From Pseudomonadota bacterium (lineage in GTDB: Bacteria; Desulfobacterota; Binatia; Binatales; Binataceae), in NCBI GenBank assembly GCA_021325355.1, contig JAJPHI010000009.1:186001-250000 (forward strand): 64,000 nt of DNA, read 5' to 3'. Below the pieces are notes generated by a model. That model did not search any database. It saw only the letters and a program-made list of their open reading frames with translations, and was not told where the DNA came from. The translations under genes were made by a program, and so were the position numbers. Below are positions 35,673-44,256 of this stretch, one piece after another. Every line of letters begins with the position of its first letter. Within the stretch, counting starts at the first letter, position 1.

Positions 35673-36305
35673 TCATTGCTGAGTCTGTGCCGCCGGCGCC
35701 TCCCGTTCAGGCAAACCGGCGATGGACTTGCCGCTCTCGTTGGCCAGCGCCAGACCCGGATGCCCGTCGGCGAGGACGTGGAGCTCGGCGCGGTCCCGGC
35801 CTTCCTGGTCGAACAGCGCGAGCGCCGGCGAACCGTTGGTCGCCACGCCCAACCCGGCGCGCGCGCGGCCGCTGTTCGGGTCGTAGAGGGTCAGGCTGGC
35901 TTCGTTCGTCGGACTGACGGTCAACCCGGCCATCAGCTTGTCGCTCGGCCCATAAACGGTGACGCCGTTGCGGCCGCCCGGCACTTCCCCCATCAGCACG
36001 CGCTTGTCGCCGGCCTTGTCGTAGAAGCTGATAGTCGCGATACCGTCGCGCGTGACGCGATACTCGGCGTCATCGCGGCCCGCACCATCAAATAGAATCA
36101 GGTCAGCGACACCGTTGTCGGTCACTTCGAGCGACGCGCGGCGATTGCCGTCGGTATCGACGAGTTCGAATTTCTCGGCGCGCACCACATGCATCGCCCG
36201 CGCCGCGCCGGCTACTCCCGGCGTCAATTGCGTCGCGATAATGCCTCCGAGGAAACCACCGCCCAGAGCCAGCACGGCGTAGATCGAGTTCCGGTTCAAG
36301 TGCAT
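35673..36305 (-). CDS. Secreted or anchored beta-repeat protein of unknown function
   Basis: 210 residues. The N-terminal hydrophobic stretch IYAVLALGGGFLGGIIA (about 8-25) is a signal peptide or anchor. From about residue 43 a roughly 28-residue unit recurs five or six times, of the form FELVDTDGNRRASLEV, LILFDGAGRDDAEYRV, ISFYDKAGDKRVLMG, LTLYDPNSGRARAGLGV, LALFDQEGRDRAELHV. Each has a hydrophobic strand, D-x-x-G turn and Arg-Ala strand, suggesting a beta-solenoid or propeller-like stack. I do not recognise a named family. Confidence 0.65.
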   Translation of the reverse strand: MHLNRNSIYAVLALGGGFLGGIIATQLTPGVAGAARAMHVVRAEKFELVDTDGNRRASLEVTDNGVADLILFDGAGRDDAEYRVTRDGIATISFYDKAGDKRVLMGEVPGGRNGVTVYGPSDKLMAGLTVSPTNEASLTLYDPNSGRARAGLGVATNGSPALALFDQEGRDRAELHVLADGHPGLALANESGKSIAGLPEREAPAAQTQQ

Positions 36306-36339
36306 GAAGATAACCTCGCCTGTTTCCGCAATTTAGGGT

Positions 36340-37311
36340 TCATAGCTTCTTATCTTCCCCTCTAAGAATCAACCGAATCTTTATGAAAGAGGGCAGAGTT
36401 AGCCAAAAACGGCCTTCGGCCTGGTGTTCTATAACTATGGCCCTGCTGACGAGGCGCGGGGCGGCGGCGCTCAGCGCGAGAATCGCCGCGTCGGCCTGAT
36501 CGAGCGTGCGGGCGCACGCGGCGCCGTCGAGACCAAGCCGCGCGGCAAGGGTCGTGACGACCGCGAGACGCGCATTGAGCGCGGCACGCCGATCGGCGGC
36601 TTTAACTTTCGAGGGCAGATGCCGGTTGCCGTGCCAGAGGCGGAACTGCAGGTCGGGAAAGCCTTCGTAGCAGCGGACCCCGATGCGTTCGAGCGCACGA
36701 TAGACTGCAAAGCCGACGATCATGAACCGAGTGAAAGTTCCACCGCCGGGATCGCCCTGCGGTCGGGCCCGCCGCGTCGCGAACATCGCGGAGCCCAGCG
36801 CGCGCAGATGGGGTTTGCAGCGCACCGCCGAAATCTGCCCGAGAAAGTAGGCGAGCGGCGGTGTCGGAAACATCGCGAGGCTGAGCCGCGTGAGACCCGC
36901 CGTCCGCACGTCGGCCGCGAGCCGCCGCAGCCGCTCATCGATCAAGCGGCCAGGAACGACGGGGACGCGGAAGCGCAGCGCGGATTGAGAACTATCGAGG
37001 TCGCGCGGCCATCGCGGCGAATCGACCAGCGCGAGCGCCGCATCCGCGCATCCGTCGAAGATCGGCTCTAGCCGCCGCGTGAGATCGTCAAGCGGGTCGA
37101 CCTCGCCGTCCGTCGCGATCGCGCGCACATCGAGACGCGCGAACTCGATCCGGCGCCGCCTGCGGTCGACGATCGCAAAATCGAGAAAATCCTCGCCGAC
37201 GTCAATTCCGGCAATGAACCTGGGCAGCCGCGCGCGATAGCCGCGCGCCTCAGCGTTGGACGGAACGGTCGACGTCAAACGGTCGCGCGGCGCAGTCTGT
37301 TGCTTGCCCAT
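36340..37311 (-). CDS. RNase H-fold-like protein (DUF429-type), function unknown
   Basis: About 323 residues from the ATG at 37311. An earlier ATG at 37386 would run over the start of the divergent rhodanese gene, so I prefer 37311. Near the N-terminus FIAGIDVGEDFLDFAIVDRRRR has the first-strand Asp of an RNase H/actin-like fold. DSPRWPRD and ALGSAMFATRR follow and fit DUF429-like proteins, and DQADAAILALSAA near the end supplies further acidic residues. It is not a transposase by length or C-terminus. Assignment is tentative. Confidence 0.5.
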   Translation of the reverse strand: MGKQQTAPRDRLTSTVPSNAEARGYRARLPRFIAGIDVGEDFLDFAIVDRRRRRIEFARLDVRAIATDGEVDPLDDLTRRLEPIFDGCADAALALVDSPRWPRDLDSSQSALRFRVPVVPGRLIDERLRRLAADVRTAGLTRLSLAMFPTPPLAYFLGQISAVRCKPHLRALGSAMFATRRARPQGDPGGGTFTRFMIVGFAVYRALERIGVRCYEGFPDLQFRLWHGNRHLPSKVKAADRRAALNARLAVVTTLAARLGLDGAACARTLDQADAAILALSAAAPRLVSRAIVIEHQAEGRFWLTLPSFIKIRLILRGEDKKL

Positions 37312-37375
37312 GCTTGCCGACCCAGGACGCGAATGACAAAGATAGACTTCGCAGTAAACCCCGGCGGAGTTAATC

Positions 37376-37813
37376 ATGGCAATCAAACAGGCAACGCCTC
37401 CGGAGGCCCATCAGGCGCTCGCGCAAAATCCTCAGGCGGTTTATCTCGACGTCAGAACCGAAGAGGAGTTCGCACAGGGTCATCCGGCGGGGGCAATCAA
37501 TATCCCGGTGGTTTTTTTACGCGCCGGCGCCCCGCCGCAGCCGAATCCGGATTTTCTGCGGGTCGCCGAGAGGCTTCTGCCGAAAGATAAAGCGGTCGTC
37601 GTCGGATGCATGTCCGGGATGCGATCGCAGCGCGCCTGCGAAATCCTCGAAGAGGCGGGCTGGGGCGATCTGACCAACGTCCGCGGCGGGTTCGGCGGTC
37701 AGCGCGATCCGTCAGGCGCGGTGATTGTCGAAGGCTGGCGCGACGCCGGACTGCCGATCGCGCGCGATCCGGACGCCGCCTACTCCGCGTTGAAGAGCAA
37801 GGCGGGACTCTGA
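37376..37813 (+). CDS. Rhodanese-domain sulfurtransferase
   Basis: 145 residues, a single rhodanese domain: YLDVRTEEEFAQGHPAGAINIP, then the active loop VVGCMSGMRSQRA with catalytic Cys78 (CxxxxR). It would carry sulfane sulfur. Its stop shares one base with the next gene's ATG (TGATG), linking it to the cobalamin adenosyltransferase. A common role for the two is not established. Confidence 0.9.
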   Translation: MAIKQATPPEAHQALAQNPQAVYLDVRTEEEFAQGHPAGAINIPVVFLRAGAPPQPNPDFLRVAERLLPKDKAVVVGCMSGMRSQRACEILEEAGWGDLTNVRGGFGGQRDPSGAVIVEGWRDAGLPIARDPDAAYSALKSKAGL

Positions 37814-38442
37814 TGCCGATTCGACTGACCCGGATCTATACCCGCACCGGCGACAAGGGACTGACGGCGCTGGTCGGCGGCAAGCGCGTACCGAAGGACT
37901 CGGGCCGTCTCGAGGCCTACGGAACCATTGACGAACTCAACGCCGTCATCGGCATCGTGCGGACCTATCTGCCCGATTATCGCGAGCGGATGGGCGCCGA
38001 ATTCGACTGGTACAGCCATTCCCTGCGGCGCATCCAGAACGAACTGTTCGACGTCGGCAGCGAGCTCGCGACACCGCCGGAGAACGAGTACGAGGGGATG
38101 CATCACGTGGGCGCGGCCGAAACCCAACTGCTCGAGCAGGAAATGGATCGGATGCAGCGGGATCTCGAGCCCCTGAAATCATTCACCCTGCCGGGTGGCG
38201 GTGTGCTTAACGCCTTTCTCCATCAGGCGCGCACGGTCTGTCGCCGCGCGGAACGGGTCTGCTGGGCCCTAAGGCGCGACGAACCAATCAGTGACGGACT
38301 TATCGTCTATATCAATCGGCTGAGCGATCATCTGTTCGTGCAGTCGCGCTGGGTGGCGAAACGTCTGGACGAGCCGGAATTTCTCTGGGATCGCGGCCTG
38401 CGCCTGGCGCCCTCGGCTCGGCGAGCACGCCCCAAGTCCTGA
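37813..38442 (+). CDS. pduO: Cob(I)yrinic acid a,c-diamide adenosyltransferase, PduO type
   Basis: 209 residues. The ATP-binding N-terminus TRIYTRTGDKGLTALVGGKRV and the YGTIDELNAVIG block are hallmarks of PduO-type ATP:Co(I)rrinoid adenosyltransferases. They make adenosylcobalamin. RTVCRRAERVCWAL and YINRLSDHLFVQSRW complete the trimer-type active site. The start overlaps the rhodanese stop (TGATG). Some AdoCbl-dependent enzyme must exist elsewhere in the genome. Confidence 0.95.
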   Translation: MPIRLTRIYTRTGDKGLTALVGGKRVPKDSGRLEAYGTIDELNAVIGIVRTYLPDYRERMGAEFDWYSHSLRRIQNELFDVGSELATPPENEYEGMHHVGAAETQLLEQEMDRMQRDLEPLKSFTLPGGGVLNAFLHQARTVCRRAERVCWALRRDEPISDGLIVYINRLSDHLFVQSRWVAKRLDEPEFLWDRGLRLAPSARRARPKS

Positions 38443-38547
38443 ACGGCGGCAACTTCCGACCCTGAGCTGCGGCGCCGCGTCGACTGCGCATTTCCGGGCG
38501 ATTGCCGCTGGCGCCGGCGGGCTCGCCGTCGCTCAGAATTGCAAATT

Positions 38548-38596
38548 GCGGCCGCGATAGCGTCGGCTGTGGATACTGATCCGATATCGCGGCCGC
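38548..38596. repeat. Perfect 12-bp inverted repeat between convergent genes
   Basis: GCGGCCGCGATA (38548-38559) and TATCGCGGCCGC (38585-38596) are exact complements around a 25-nt loop. It sits between the convergent adenosyltransferase and pqiC genes. A bidirectional transcription stop is possible, but no T-run follows on either strand. Confidence 0.6.
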
Positions 38597-38634
38597 GAAG
38601 CGACGGTCGCTGCGTCGATTGCGACCGGATCGCG

Positions 38635-39216
38635 CTAGGTGCTGGCGGCTTCAGCGCGCAGGGCCGTCGCGATCTCCTGGCTCAACTGCGCCAGCGCGCG
38701 ACTGTGGGCCGCAGCCAGCGCCGCCAAACTGTCATCCTGTACCGGCTCGCTGACCCTCGTGCGTCCGCTGCGGGTGATCCGCGCGGCGACATCGCTGACG
38801 GTCCAGAAGGCTTCGAGCGCGGCAGCCTGTCCGGGCATCGATTCGAACTGCTGCACCTGAATCGACACGAGATAGCCGGGCGTCAGGTTCGGCAGGGGCG
38901 CCGTGGCCACGCTCGGAGTGCCCAGCAGGACGCTCAGATTCTCCGCCACGACCTGGGCGATATTATCGTTCAGCGGTTCGGCCCAGCGGTTGAATTCCTC
39001 GATTTGAACGCGGTTGCCGCCCGCCTCGGTGACCATCTGCGGCTGATCGACGGCCGCGGGAACCGTCACCGGAGCGACGAGCACAATCGCCGCAGGAAGC
39101 GGCGGAGAGCCGGGCGCCGCGGTCGCGTTGAGGGTGTAATAGTTGGGGGTAGCCGAACTGCCGCACGCCGAGAGCGTCAGTACGGCGAGCAAGGCCAGAC
39201 TCGCGAGTCGCTTCAT
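38635..39216 (-). CDS. pqiC: PqiC-type ABC auxiliary lipoprotein
   Basis: 193 residues, lipoprotein signal MKRLASLALLAVLTLSACGS with Cys near residue 18. The body has YYTLNATA, LPAAIVLVAPVTVP and RVQIEEFNRWAEPLNDNIAQVVAENL, which match the ABC_trans_aux (DUF330) fold of PqiC/YmbA. PqiC is the outer-membrane part of the lipid-handling PqiABC tunnel. The ATG overlaps the pqiB stop by 4 nt. Confidence 0.9.
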   Translation of the reverse strand: MKRLASLALLAVLTLSACGSSATPNYYTLNATAAPGSPPLPAAIVLVAPVTVPAAVDQPQMVTEAGGNRVQIEEFNRWAEPLNDNIAQVVAENLSVLLGTPSVATAPLPNLTPGYLVSIQVQQFESMPGQAAALEAFWTVSDVAARITRSGRTRVSEPVQDDSLAALAAAHSRALAQLSQEIATALRAEAAST

Positions 39217-40802
39217 TTGGGACTCCCCGATTTGCCGCGCAGCAACGCCTCGGGATGCTGCTCAAGATAGTCGCTCAGGACGCGCAGCGAGCGGGCGGCG
39301 CGGGCAAACTCGCGCAGGGTGATATCGATCTGCTGCATCTGCGCGGAATTCGGCTGCACCAGGCCGTTGGCGCTCGCGATCGTCGCCCCCGCGCGCGCGA
39401 GGGTGGCATCGGCGTCGTTCAGCGTCCCGCGCGCGGTGACCAGCGTGAGATCGAGGTCCGACAGCGATCGCGCGAGATTATTGCCGATCGCCTGCAGCGG
39501 CATCTGATTGAGCTTTCGCAGGAGCTCCTGCGCGCTCGCCTCGGCCACTTCGAGCTGACCCGGGATGGTGGGCAGCCGGACCGGCTTCTGCGACCAATCG
39601 ATTCGTGCCGGCGGCGCCGTGGGGAAGAAATCGAACGAGACGTAAAGCGAGCCGGTCAGCAGGCTGCCGCTGCGCAATTGCGCGCGCACGCCGTGGCTCA
39701 CCAGCGAATCGATCAGTCGCCGGCGCGCCGTCTCGAGGTCGCCCGTCGTCGCCCCGAACACTTTGACCCCCAGCCTGCGCGGATCGAGATGAATCGTGAC
39801 GGGGGTCGAGAAGGTGAAATTCTTGAGGTCGACCTGCGCGCGGACATCGGCCACTTCGCCGATTTCAATGCCGCGGAATTCGACCGGCGCACCGGCGCTC
39901 AGTCCCCGCACCGATTCGTTGAAAATCAGCTCGTAGGTCTGCGGATTCTGCGGCGGCGGTTGGAAGGCTTCGGCACGGTTGCCATAGAGCACGAAGGAGC
40001 TGTTGCCGGCGGCCAGCGGATGCGGTTGGTCGTCGGTCGGCGACTCGAAAGCGATCCCGCCGATCAGGATCGACAGAACCGATTGGGTTTGCAGTTTGAG
40101 CCCTGAAGCCGAGAGCGACATATCGATACCACTGGCGTGCCAGAAGCGACTGTCCGCCTCGACGAATTGATCATACGGCGCCTGGATGAAGATCTTGATA
40201 TTAAGAAACTGGCCACCCCGGTCGAGTTGGTAGGCGGCGACCTGACCAACCTGCAGCCGGCGAAAAAATACCGGGGTGCCGAGGTCTAGCGAGCCGAGGT
40301 CGGCGGCCTTCAGATTATAGTAGGTTCCGGCGGTTTCGCCGGTCACGACCGGTTGCACGGCCAGCGCGGTGAACTCGCGGGATTGCTCAGACGCGACGCC
40401 CATTTTGACGCCGACGTAAGCGCCGGAGATAAGTGTCCCGAGCCCCGTGATGTTGGCGCCGGAAACCCGCGGTCGTACCACCCAGAACTCCGTATCCCGG
40501 GCCAGGAAGCTTTCGGTCTTCGGCGCCATCTGCGCCGTCGCCACGACGCGCTGATGATCCGCGGAAAGGCGGATTGAAACAATCGTTCCGATATCCACGC
40601 CGTTGTAGCGGATCCTGGTCTTGCCGGCTTCCATCCCTTCGGCCGTGTCGAAGATAATCGTGATCTGCGGTCCTTCGCTCAGCACGCGCGTGACGGCCAC
40701 CCAGACGCCGATGAGCGCGGCGACGATCGGAATCACCCAGACCAGTGAAAAGCGACTTTTCTTCGGCACCGTGCGAGCGACGGGCGGATCTCCCTCAGGC
40801 AT
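39213..40802 (-). CDS. pqiB: PqiB: membrane-anchored MCE-domain protein
   Basis: About 529 residues. One N-terminal membrane helix (SLVWVIPIVAALIGVWVAV) is followed by three MCE domains in the periplasm, about 40-130, 155-270 and 280-390 (TRIRYNGVDIGTIVSI, TPVFFRRLQVGQVAAYQ, APVEFRGIEIGEVADV). A helical C-terminal region follows. E. coli PqiB stacks such domains into a tube across the periplasm for lipids. I chose ATG 40802, which overlaps the pqiA stop by 8 nt (ATGCCTGA). A longer start at 40823 is possible. Confidence 0.95.
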   Translation of the reverse strand: MPEGDPPVARTVPKKSRFSLVWVIPIVAALIGVWVAVTRVLSEGPQITIIFDTAEGMEAGKTRIRYNGVDIGTIVSIRLSADHQRVVATAQMAPKTESFLARDTEFWVVRPRVSGANITGLGTLISGAYVGVKMGVASEQSREFTALAVQPVVTGETAGTYYNLKAADLGSLDLGTPVFFRRLQVGQVAAYQLDRGGQFLNIKIFIQAPYDQFVEADSRFWHASGIDMSLSASGLKLQTQSVLSILIGGIAFESPTDDQPHPLAAGNSSFVLYGNRAEAFQPPPQNPQTYELIFNESVRGLSAGAPVEFRGIEIGEVADVRAQVDLKNFTFSTPVTIHLDPRRLGVKVFGATTGDLETARRRLIDSLVSHGVRAQLRSGSLLTGSLYVSFDFFPTAPPARIDWSQKPVRLPTIPGQLEVAEASAQELLRKLNQMPLQAIGNNLARSLSDLDLTLVTARGTLNDADATLARAGATIASANGLVQPNSAQMQQIDITLREFARAARSLRVLSDYLEQHPEALLRGKSGSPK

Positions 40803-42129
40803 AGCCGGCCTCCTTGGTGGCAAACCCGCGCCCGATGGCCGGATCCCAAATCAACCGCGGATCAAATGATTCGACCGCCAGCATCGTCAGCACCACCACC
40901 GCGGCGAAAAAGACCAGGCCGGGACCGGGTTCGACCGACATCAGCGGCTGCAATTGAATTAGGGCGGCGGTGAAGGTGTCGACGAAGACGTCCACCATCG
41001 ACCAGCGCCCGATAAACTCCACCGTGCGATAAAGTCTGACACGCTGATTAAAGCTTACGGCCGATCCGCGCTGGGCGGTGATCAGCAGGTAGGCCAGGGC
41101 CGCGATCTTGGCGCTGGGAATCACGATGCTCGCGACGAGGACGATCAGCGAAAGCGGCCAGCCGCGCGGCGACCACAGCAGGACAACACCCTGTAGAATC
41201 GTGTCCGAATCGGTCCCAGCATCGGTCGTCGTGCGCAGAACCGGCAGGAGGTTGGCCGGGACATAGCAGATCGCCGCGGCGATAAGGAACGCCCAGGCCC
41301 GCTGAAACGCTTCCGCCTTGCGGAATTCGATCGCCGCGCCGCAGCGCGGACAGCGGCCCGACTCTGCGCCGACCGGTTGTGAAACCAGGCCACATGTATC
41401 GCAGCGCTCGAGCCCGAGTTCCAACGCCGACCGGCCCACCGCGCGGCCGTCGGCGTCAGTCGCCTCAAGCTCGAGCGGGAGCAGCGACGAATCACGCGCG
41501 CCGACCCACGTCACGCGACGCCATACCTCGGCGGGATCGAAGCTCGCCTGCATCGCCGCGAGCAGCAGGACCAGCCCGCCGATCACGAACAGAGCCAGTC
41601 CCGGGATTACCGTTGCATAGTCGGCGATCTTGACCAGCGCGACCAGCACCCCGAGCATCATGACCTCGATCATGCTCCAGGTCTGGGCGGTCGGATGGAG
41701 CCGCATCAGGCGCGCGACCCATCGCGGCGGATGATCTCGTGAAACCCCGGCGATAACCGCCAGCGTCAGCGCGATCTGAACCGCTGGCGCGATTACCGCG
41801 GTGAACAACACCAGCAGACCGACCAGTCGTTGATCGTTCTGCAGCAGATGCCACGCACCGCCGAAAACCGTCGTTTCCGCCTCGCGCCCGACCACCGTCA
41901 AGCCGAGCATCGGCACCGCGTTCGCTACCACGTAGAGGGTCGCCGCAGCCGCGGCGAGCGCGAGCGTGCGGTTCAGCGAGTCCGGGCGATAACGTCGCAG
42001 TTCGCGCCCGCAACGCCGACAAACCGCCGCCGCCTGCGGTTCGAGCACGGGCAGACGCTGGAGCAGATCGCAATCCGGACACGCCGCAAAATCATCCGTC
42101 AGGAAACGGTTATAGGCCGAGGCCGCCAC
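40795..42129 (-). CDS. pqiA: PqiA: paraquat-inducible-type integral membrane protein
   Basis: 444 residues, two tandem PqiA domains with about eight membrane helices. Each domain begins with a zinc-ribbon-like Cys cluster: CPDCDLL and CRRCGREL at residues 17-43, and CDTCGLV and CPRCGAA in the middle. PqiA is the inner-membrane partner of PqiB. The start is GTG at 42129 with no strong ribosome-binding site. Order pqiA-pqiB-pqiC and overlapping ends mean one operon. Confidence 0.93.
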   Translation of the reverse strand: MAASAYNRFLTDDFAACPDCDLLQRLPVLEPQAAAVCRRCGRELRRYRPDSLNRTLALAAAAATLYVVANAVPMLGLTVVGREAETTVFGGAWHLLQNDQRLVGLLVLFTAVIAPAVQIALTLAVIAGVSRDHPPRWVARLMRLHPTAQTWSMIEVMMLGVLVALVKIADYATVIPGLALFVIGGLVLLLAAMQASFDPAEVWRRVTWVGARDSSLLPLELEATDADGRAVGRSALELGLERCDTCGLVSQPVGAESGRCPRCGAAIEFRKAEAFQRAWAFLIAAAICYVPANLLPVLRTTTDAGTDSDTILQGVVLLWSPRGWPLSLIVLVASIVIPSAKIAALAYLLITAQRGSAVSFNQRVRLYRTVEFIGRWSMVDVFVDTFTAALIQLQPLMSVEPGPGLVFFAAVVVLTMLAVESFDPRLIWDPAIGRGFATKEAGYA

Positions 42130-42256
42130 CGACTAGGCTTTGTAGCGCTTGACGACGATAACTGCATGTCCGACCAAGGGCCTACCTGATGCCGCACCGT
42201 CCGTGAGTTTCGCCGCTAACCCTTGCCGGGTCTGTTGGCACTTCGCTTTATCCCCC

Positions 42257-43102
42257 TCAGCTCCAGGGCGGGGCCGCGAGGATCCGCGCGGTCTCACTGT
42301 CGGCGGGATAAAAGGACTCGATACTGAGATCTTCGAGCGTCACGTCGTTGGGCGTCGCGACCTTGGTAATCGTGCTGAACATGCGCACCACCTTTTCGTT
42401 CAGCCTGAGCTCGGTGGGCAGAATTAGATCGCGCGGCGCCTCGAGGTCCGGTTCGCGCCAGCGCTCGGGCACACCGGGATAGCCCAGCATCTCGTCGATC
42501 AGCGCCTGCAGAGCTTCGTCACGGGCCCAGGCGAGTTTGCGAAAGGCCTCGTTCAGCAACGACTTCGCGATCGTCTCCCAGTTGACTATCACTTTGCGCA
42601 CGCCGTTGGGGTCGAAGATCAGGCGCAGCACGTTCAGCCGCGGCAGCGGCGCCACCCGCAGCGGCTCCAGAGCGGGCGGCCGCCCGAGCAGGATCGTGAG
42701 GAATCTGATAAAGGCGGCATTCGCCATCACGATATCCCAGTGGCGGTCGTGCGCGTAGGCGCTGCGCGGCTCGTTCGACTTGAGGATCACCTCGATCGCC
42801 GCGCGCACGCTGGCCATCCGCGGATCGTCGAGGCCGGTTTCGCCGTAGACCGGCGCATAGCCGGCGGCGAGCAGCAGGTAGTTGCGCTCGCGCAAGGGAA
42901 CATCGAGAACGTTGGCGAGTGTCAGGATCATCTCGCGGCTCGGTTCGGCGCGTCCGGTTTCGAGAAAACTCAGATGGCGCGCCGAAACCTCGGCCTCGAG
43001 CGCAAGGTCGAGCTGGCTCAGATGGCGCGCCTCACGCCATCGGCGGAGCAAGGGGCCGATACCGCTGGGCTCGACGGCGAAGCCGTTGCGATGGGAATCC
43101 AT
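42257..43102 (-). CDS. XRE-family regulator with MmyB-like ligand domain
   Basis: 281 residues. An N-terminal helix-turn-helix (LRRWREARHLSQLDLALEAEVSARHLSFLETGRAEPS, residues 19-55) is followed by the MmyB-type PAS-like sensing domain (RNYLLLAAGYAPVYGE, then HWDIVMANAAF). These proteins repress or activate nearby genes in response to a small ligand, often a fatty acid or similar. A 35-nt perfect palindrome lies 27-61 bp upstream of its ATG, a strong candidate for autoregulation. Confidence 0.88.
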   Translation of the reverse strand: MDSHRNGFAVEPSGIGPLLRRWREARHLSQLDLALEAEVSARHLSFLETGRAEPSREMILTLANVLDVPLRERNYLLLAAGYAPVYGETGLDDPRMASVRAAIEVILKSNEPRSAYAHDRHWDIVMANAAFIRFLTILLGRPPALEPLRVAPLPRLNVLRLIFDPNGVRKVIVNWETIAKSLLNEAFRKLAWARDEALQALIDEMLGYPGVPERWREPDLEAPRDLILPTELRLNEKVVRMFSTITKVATPNDVTLEDLSIESFYPADSETARILAAPPWS

Positions 43103-43128
43103 CGGACGACGCTAGCAGGAGGGCTTTG

Positions 43129-43163
43129 GCCGAGTCGATTACCTCGGAGGTAATCGACTCGGC
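43129..43163. promoter_or_regulatory. 35-nt perfect palindrome, candidate operator of the XRE regulator
   Basis: Seventeen-base arms GCCGAGTCGATTACCTC and its exact complement flank a single central base. It lies 27-61 bp before the regulator ATG and 65 bp beyond the end of the SnoaL gene. No T-run follows on either strand, so a simple terminator is less likely than a binding site. Confidence 0.7.
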
Positions 43164-43227
43164 GCGCTGAGCATCGCCGCTCCTCCCGGACCCGCCGATT
43201 CTCGCCCGATATGCTCAGCGCCCGGCC

Positions 43228-43596
43228 TTAGTTGCCTTTCGTGTAACCCATCGCTTCGACAATCTGGCCGTCCCGCACGCGCATCAGATTGACGCCGCGA
43301 ACCGAGGTCTTGTCATCGCTCCAGAAGCGCCAACGGATAACCGCGCGATCACCCATCGCATAGGTCTCCTCGAGATCGAAGTGCGTGCCGGGCGTGGTCG
43401 CAATAGCGGTCCAGAGGGCGACGCAGGCATCGCGCCCGATACACCGATCGCCGTCAGCGTCGAGGCTGATTTTCTCGATCACGCAGTCGTCGGCAATCAG
43501 ATCGCGCAGCGGCCGCGGATCGTGCCTGAGAAAAACCTCGTTGAAGCGCCGCATCAGCTCGGCGGTCGCCGCCGTTTCCGGGTGGGTTTGTGCCAT
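43228..43596 (-). CDS. SnoaL/NTF2-like protein, copy A
   Basis: 122 residues, the compact alpha-beta-barrel cone fold of NTF2-like proteins: an N-terminal helix MRRFNEVFLRHDPRPLRDLI, then IGRDACVALW, VIRWRFWS and RGVNLMRVRDGQIVEAMGY. Members are isomerases, hydrolases or binding proteins; no catalytic set can be named. It is next to a second SnoaL-like gene. Confidence 0.75.
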   Translation of the reverse strand: MAQTHPETAATAELMRRFNEVFLRHDPRPLRDLIADDCVIEKISLDADGDRCIGRDACVALWTAIATTPGTHFDLEETYAMGDRAVIRWRFWSDDKTSVRGVNLMRVRDGQIVEAMGYTKGN

Positions 43597-43655
43597 GGCC
43601 TTGAACCTCCTCGTGCGTCGAAGCGGCCGGCGGCCGCCTCGACGGTTAATCGCGT

Positions 43656-44048
43656 CTATTCCTTCGGCAGCGGGGAAAAATGGGCGCTGACGATCTTCCA
43701 GTCGCCGCCCCTCTTCACCAGCACCAGGGTGGTCCGTCCGCAGGCGACGACCGGGGCGCCGCCGCCCTTGGGATAGGTCGCCGCGCGGTCGTAGGCGTTA
43801 ACGATAGCGGTGCCCTCGTTGAACACGCGGCACGACGGCTGATGGAACGCGAAGGTCATCAGCTCCACGCCCCTGGTGACGCTGCCCAGGTAGTCGAGAA
43901 ACTCCGCCTTGCGCTCGAAGCGATACGCCACGTGATCGAAGACTTCGAGGTCGTCATCGAGCGCTGTGGCGAAAGGCGTGAAGTCGCCCTTGGCGGAAGC
44001 GATCGCAATCCGTTCGACCATTTCTTGCACGTCCTGCAATGCTGACAT
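43656..44048 (-). CDS. SnoaL/NTF2-like protein, copy B
   Basis: 130 residues from ATG 44048, which is preceded by a strong GGGAGG at 7 nt. A longer open frame upstream has no such site. NTF2-like features are VQEMVERIAIASAKGDFTPFATAL, LDYLGSVTRGVELM and a closing VLVKRGGDWKIVSAHFS. It is 59 bp upstream of copy A on the same strand, so probably one transcript. The function is unknown. Confidence 0.75.
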   Translation of the reverse strand: MSALQDVQEMVERIAIASAKGDFTPFATALDDDLEVFDHVAYRFERKAEFLDYLGSVTRGVELMTFAFHQPSCRVFNEGTAIVNAYDRAATYPKGGGAPVVACGRTTLVLVKRGGDWKIVSAHFSPLPKE

Positions 44049-44256
44049 GGTGTTACCTCCCGGCGAGTATTGCTGCGTATCCGGACGGTCGCCGAAACCG
44101 TCGAGCGGCACTGTGGCGCCATCCGGAAAGGCCCGCAATTACGCGGGAGGTAAAGCTTCTCGCGCTGTGCGCCGACCGCGAGCGGATCGCGCCGGAGCGC
44201 GGGTCGGGCCGCTTCACGTTGAAAGAGCGTGCGCCGCCGTGCATAAAGTGTTCGGT

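Noticed and set aside
36340-37311. IS110-type transposase, suggested by GIDVGEDFLD near the N-terminus
   Set aside because: There is no C-terminal transposase_20 domain, no terminal repeats and no duplicated target; an RNase H-like, DUF429-type protein fits better.
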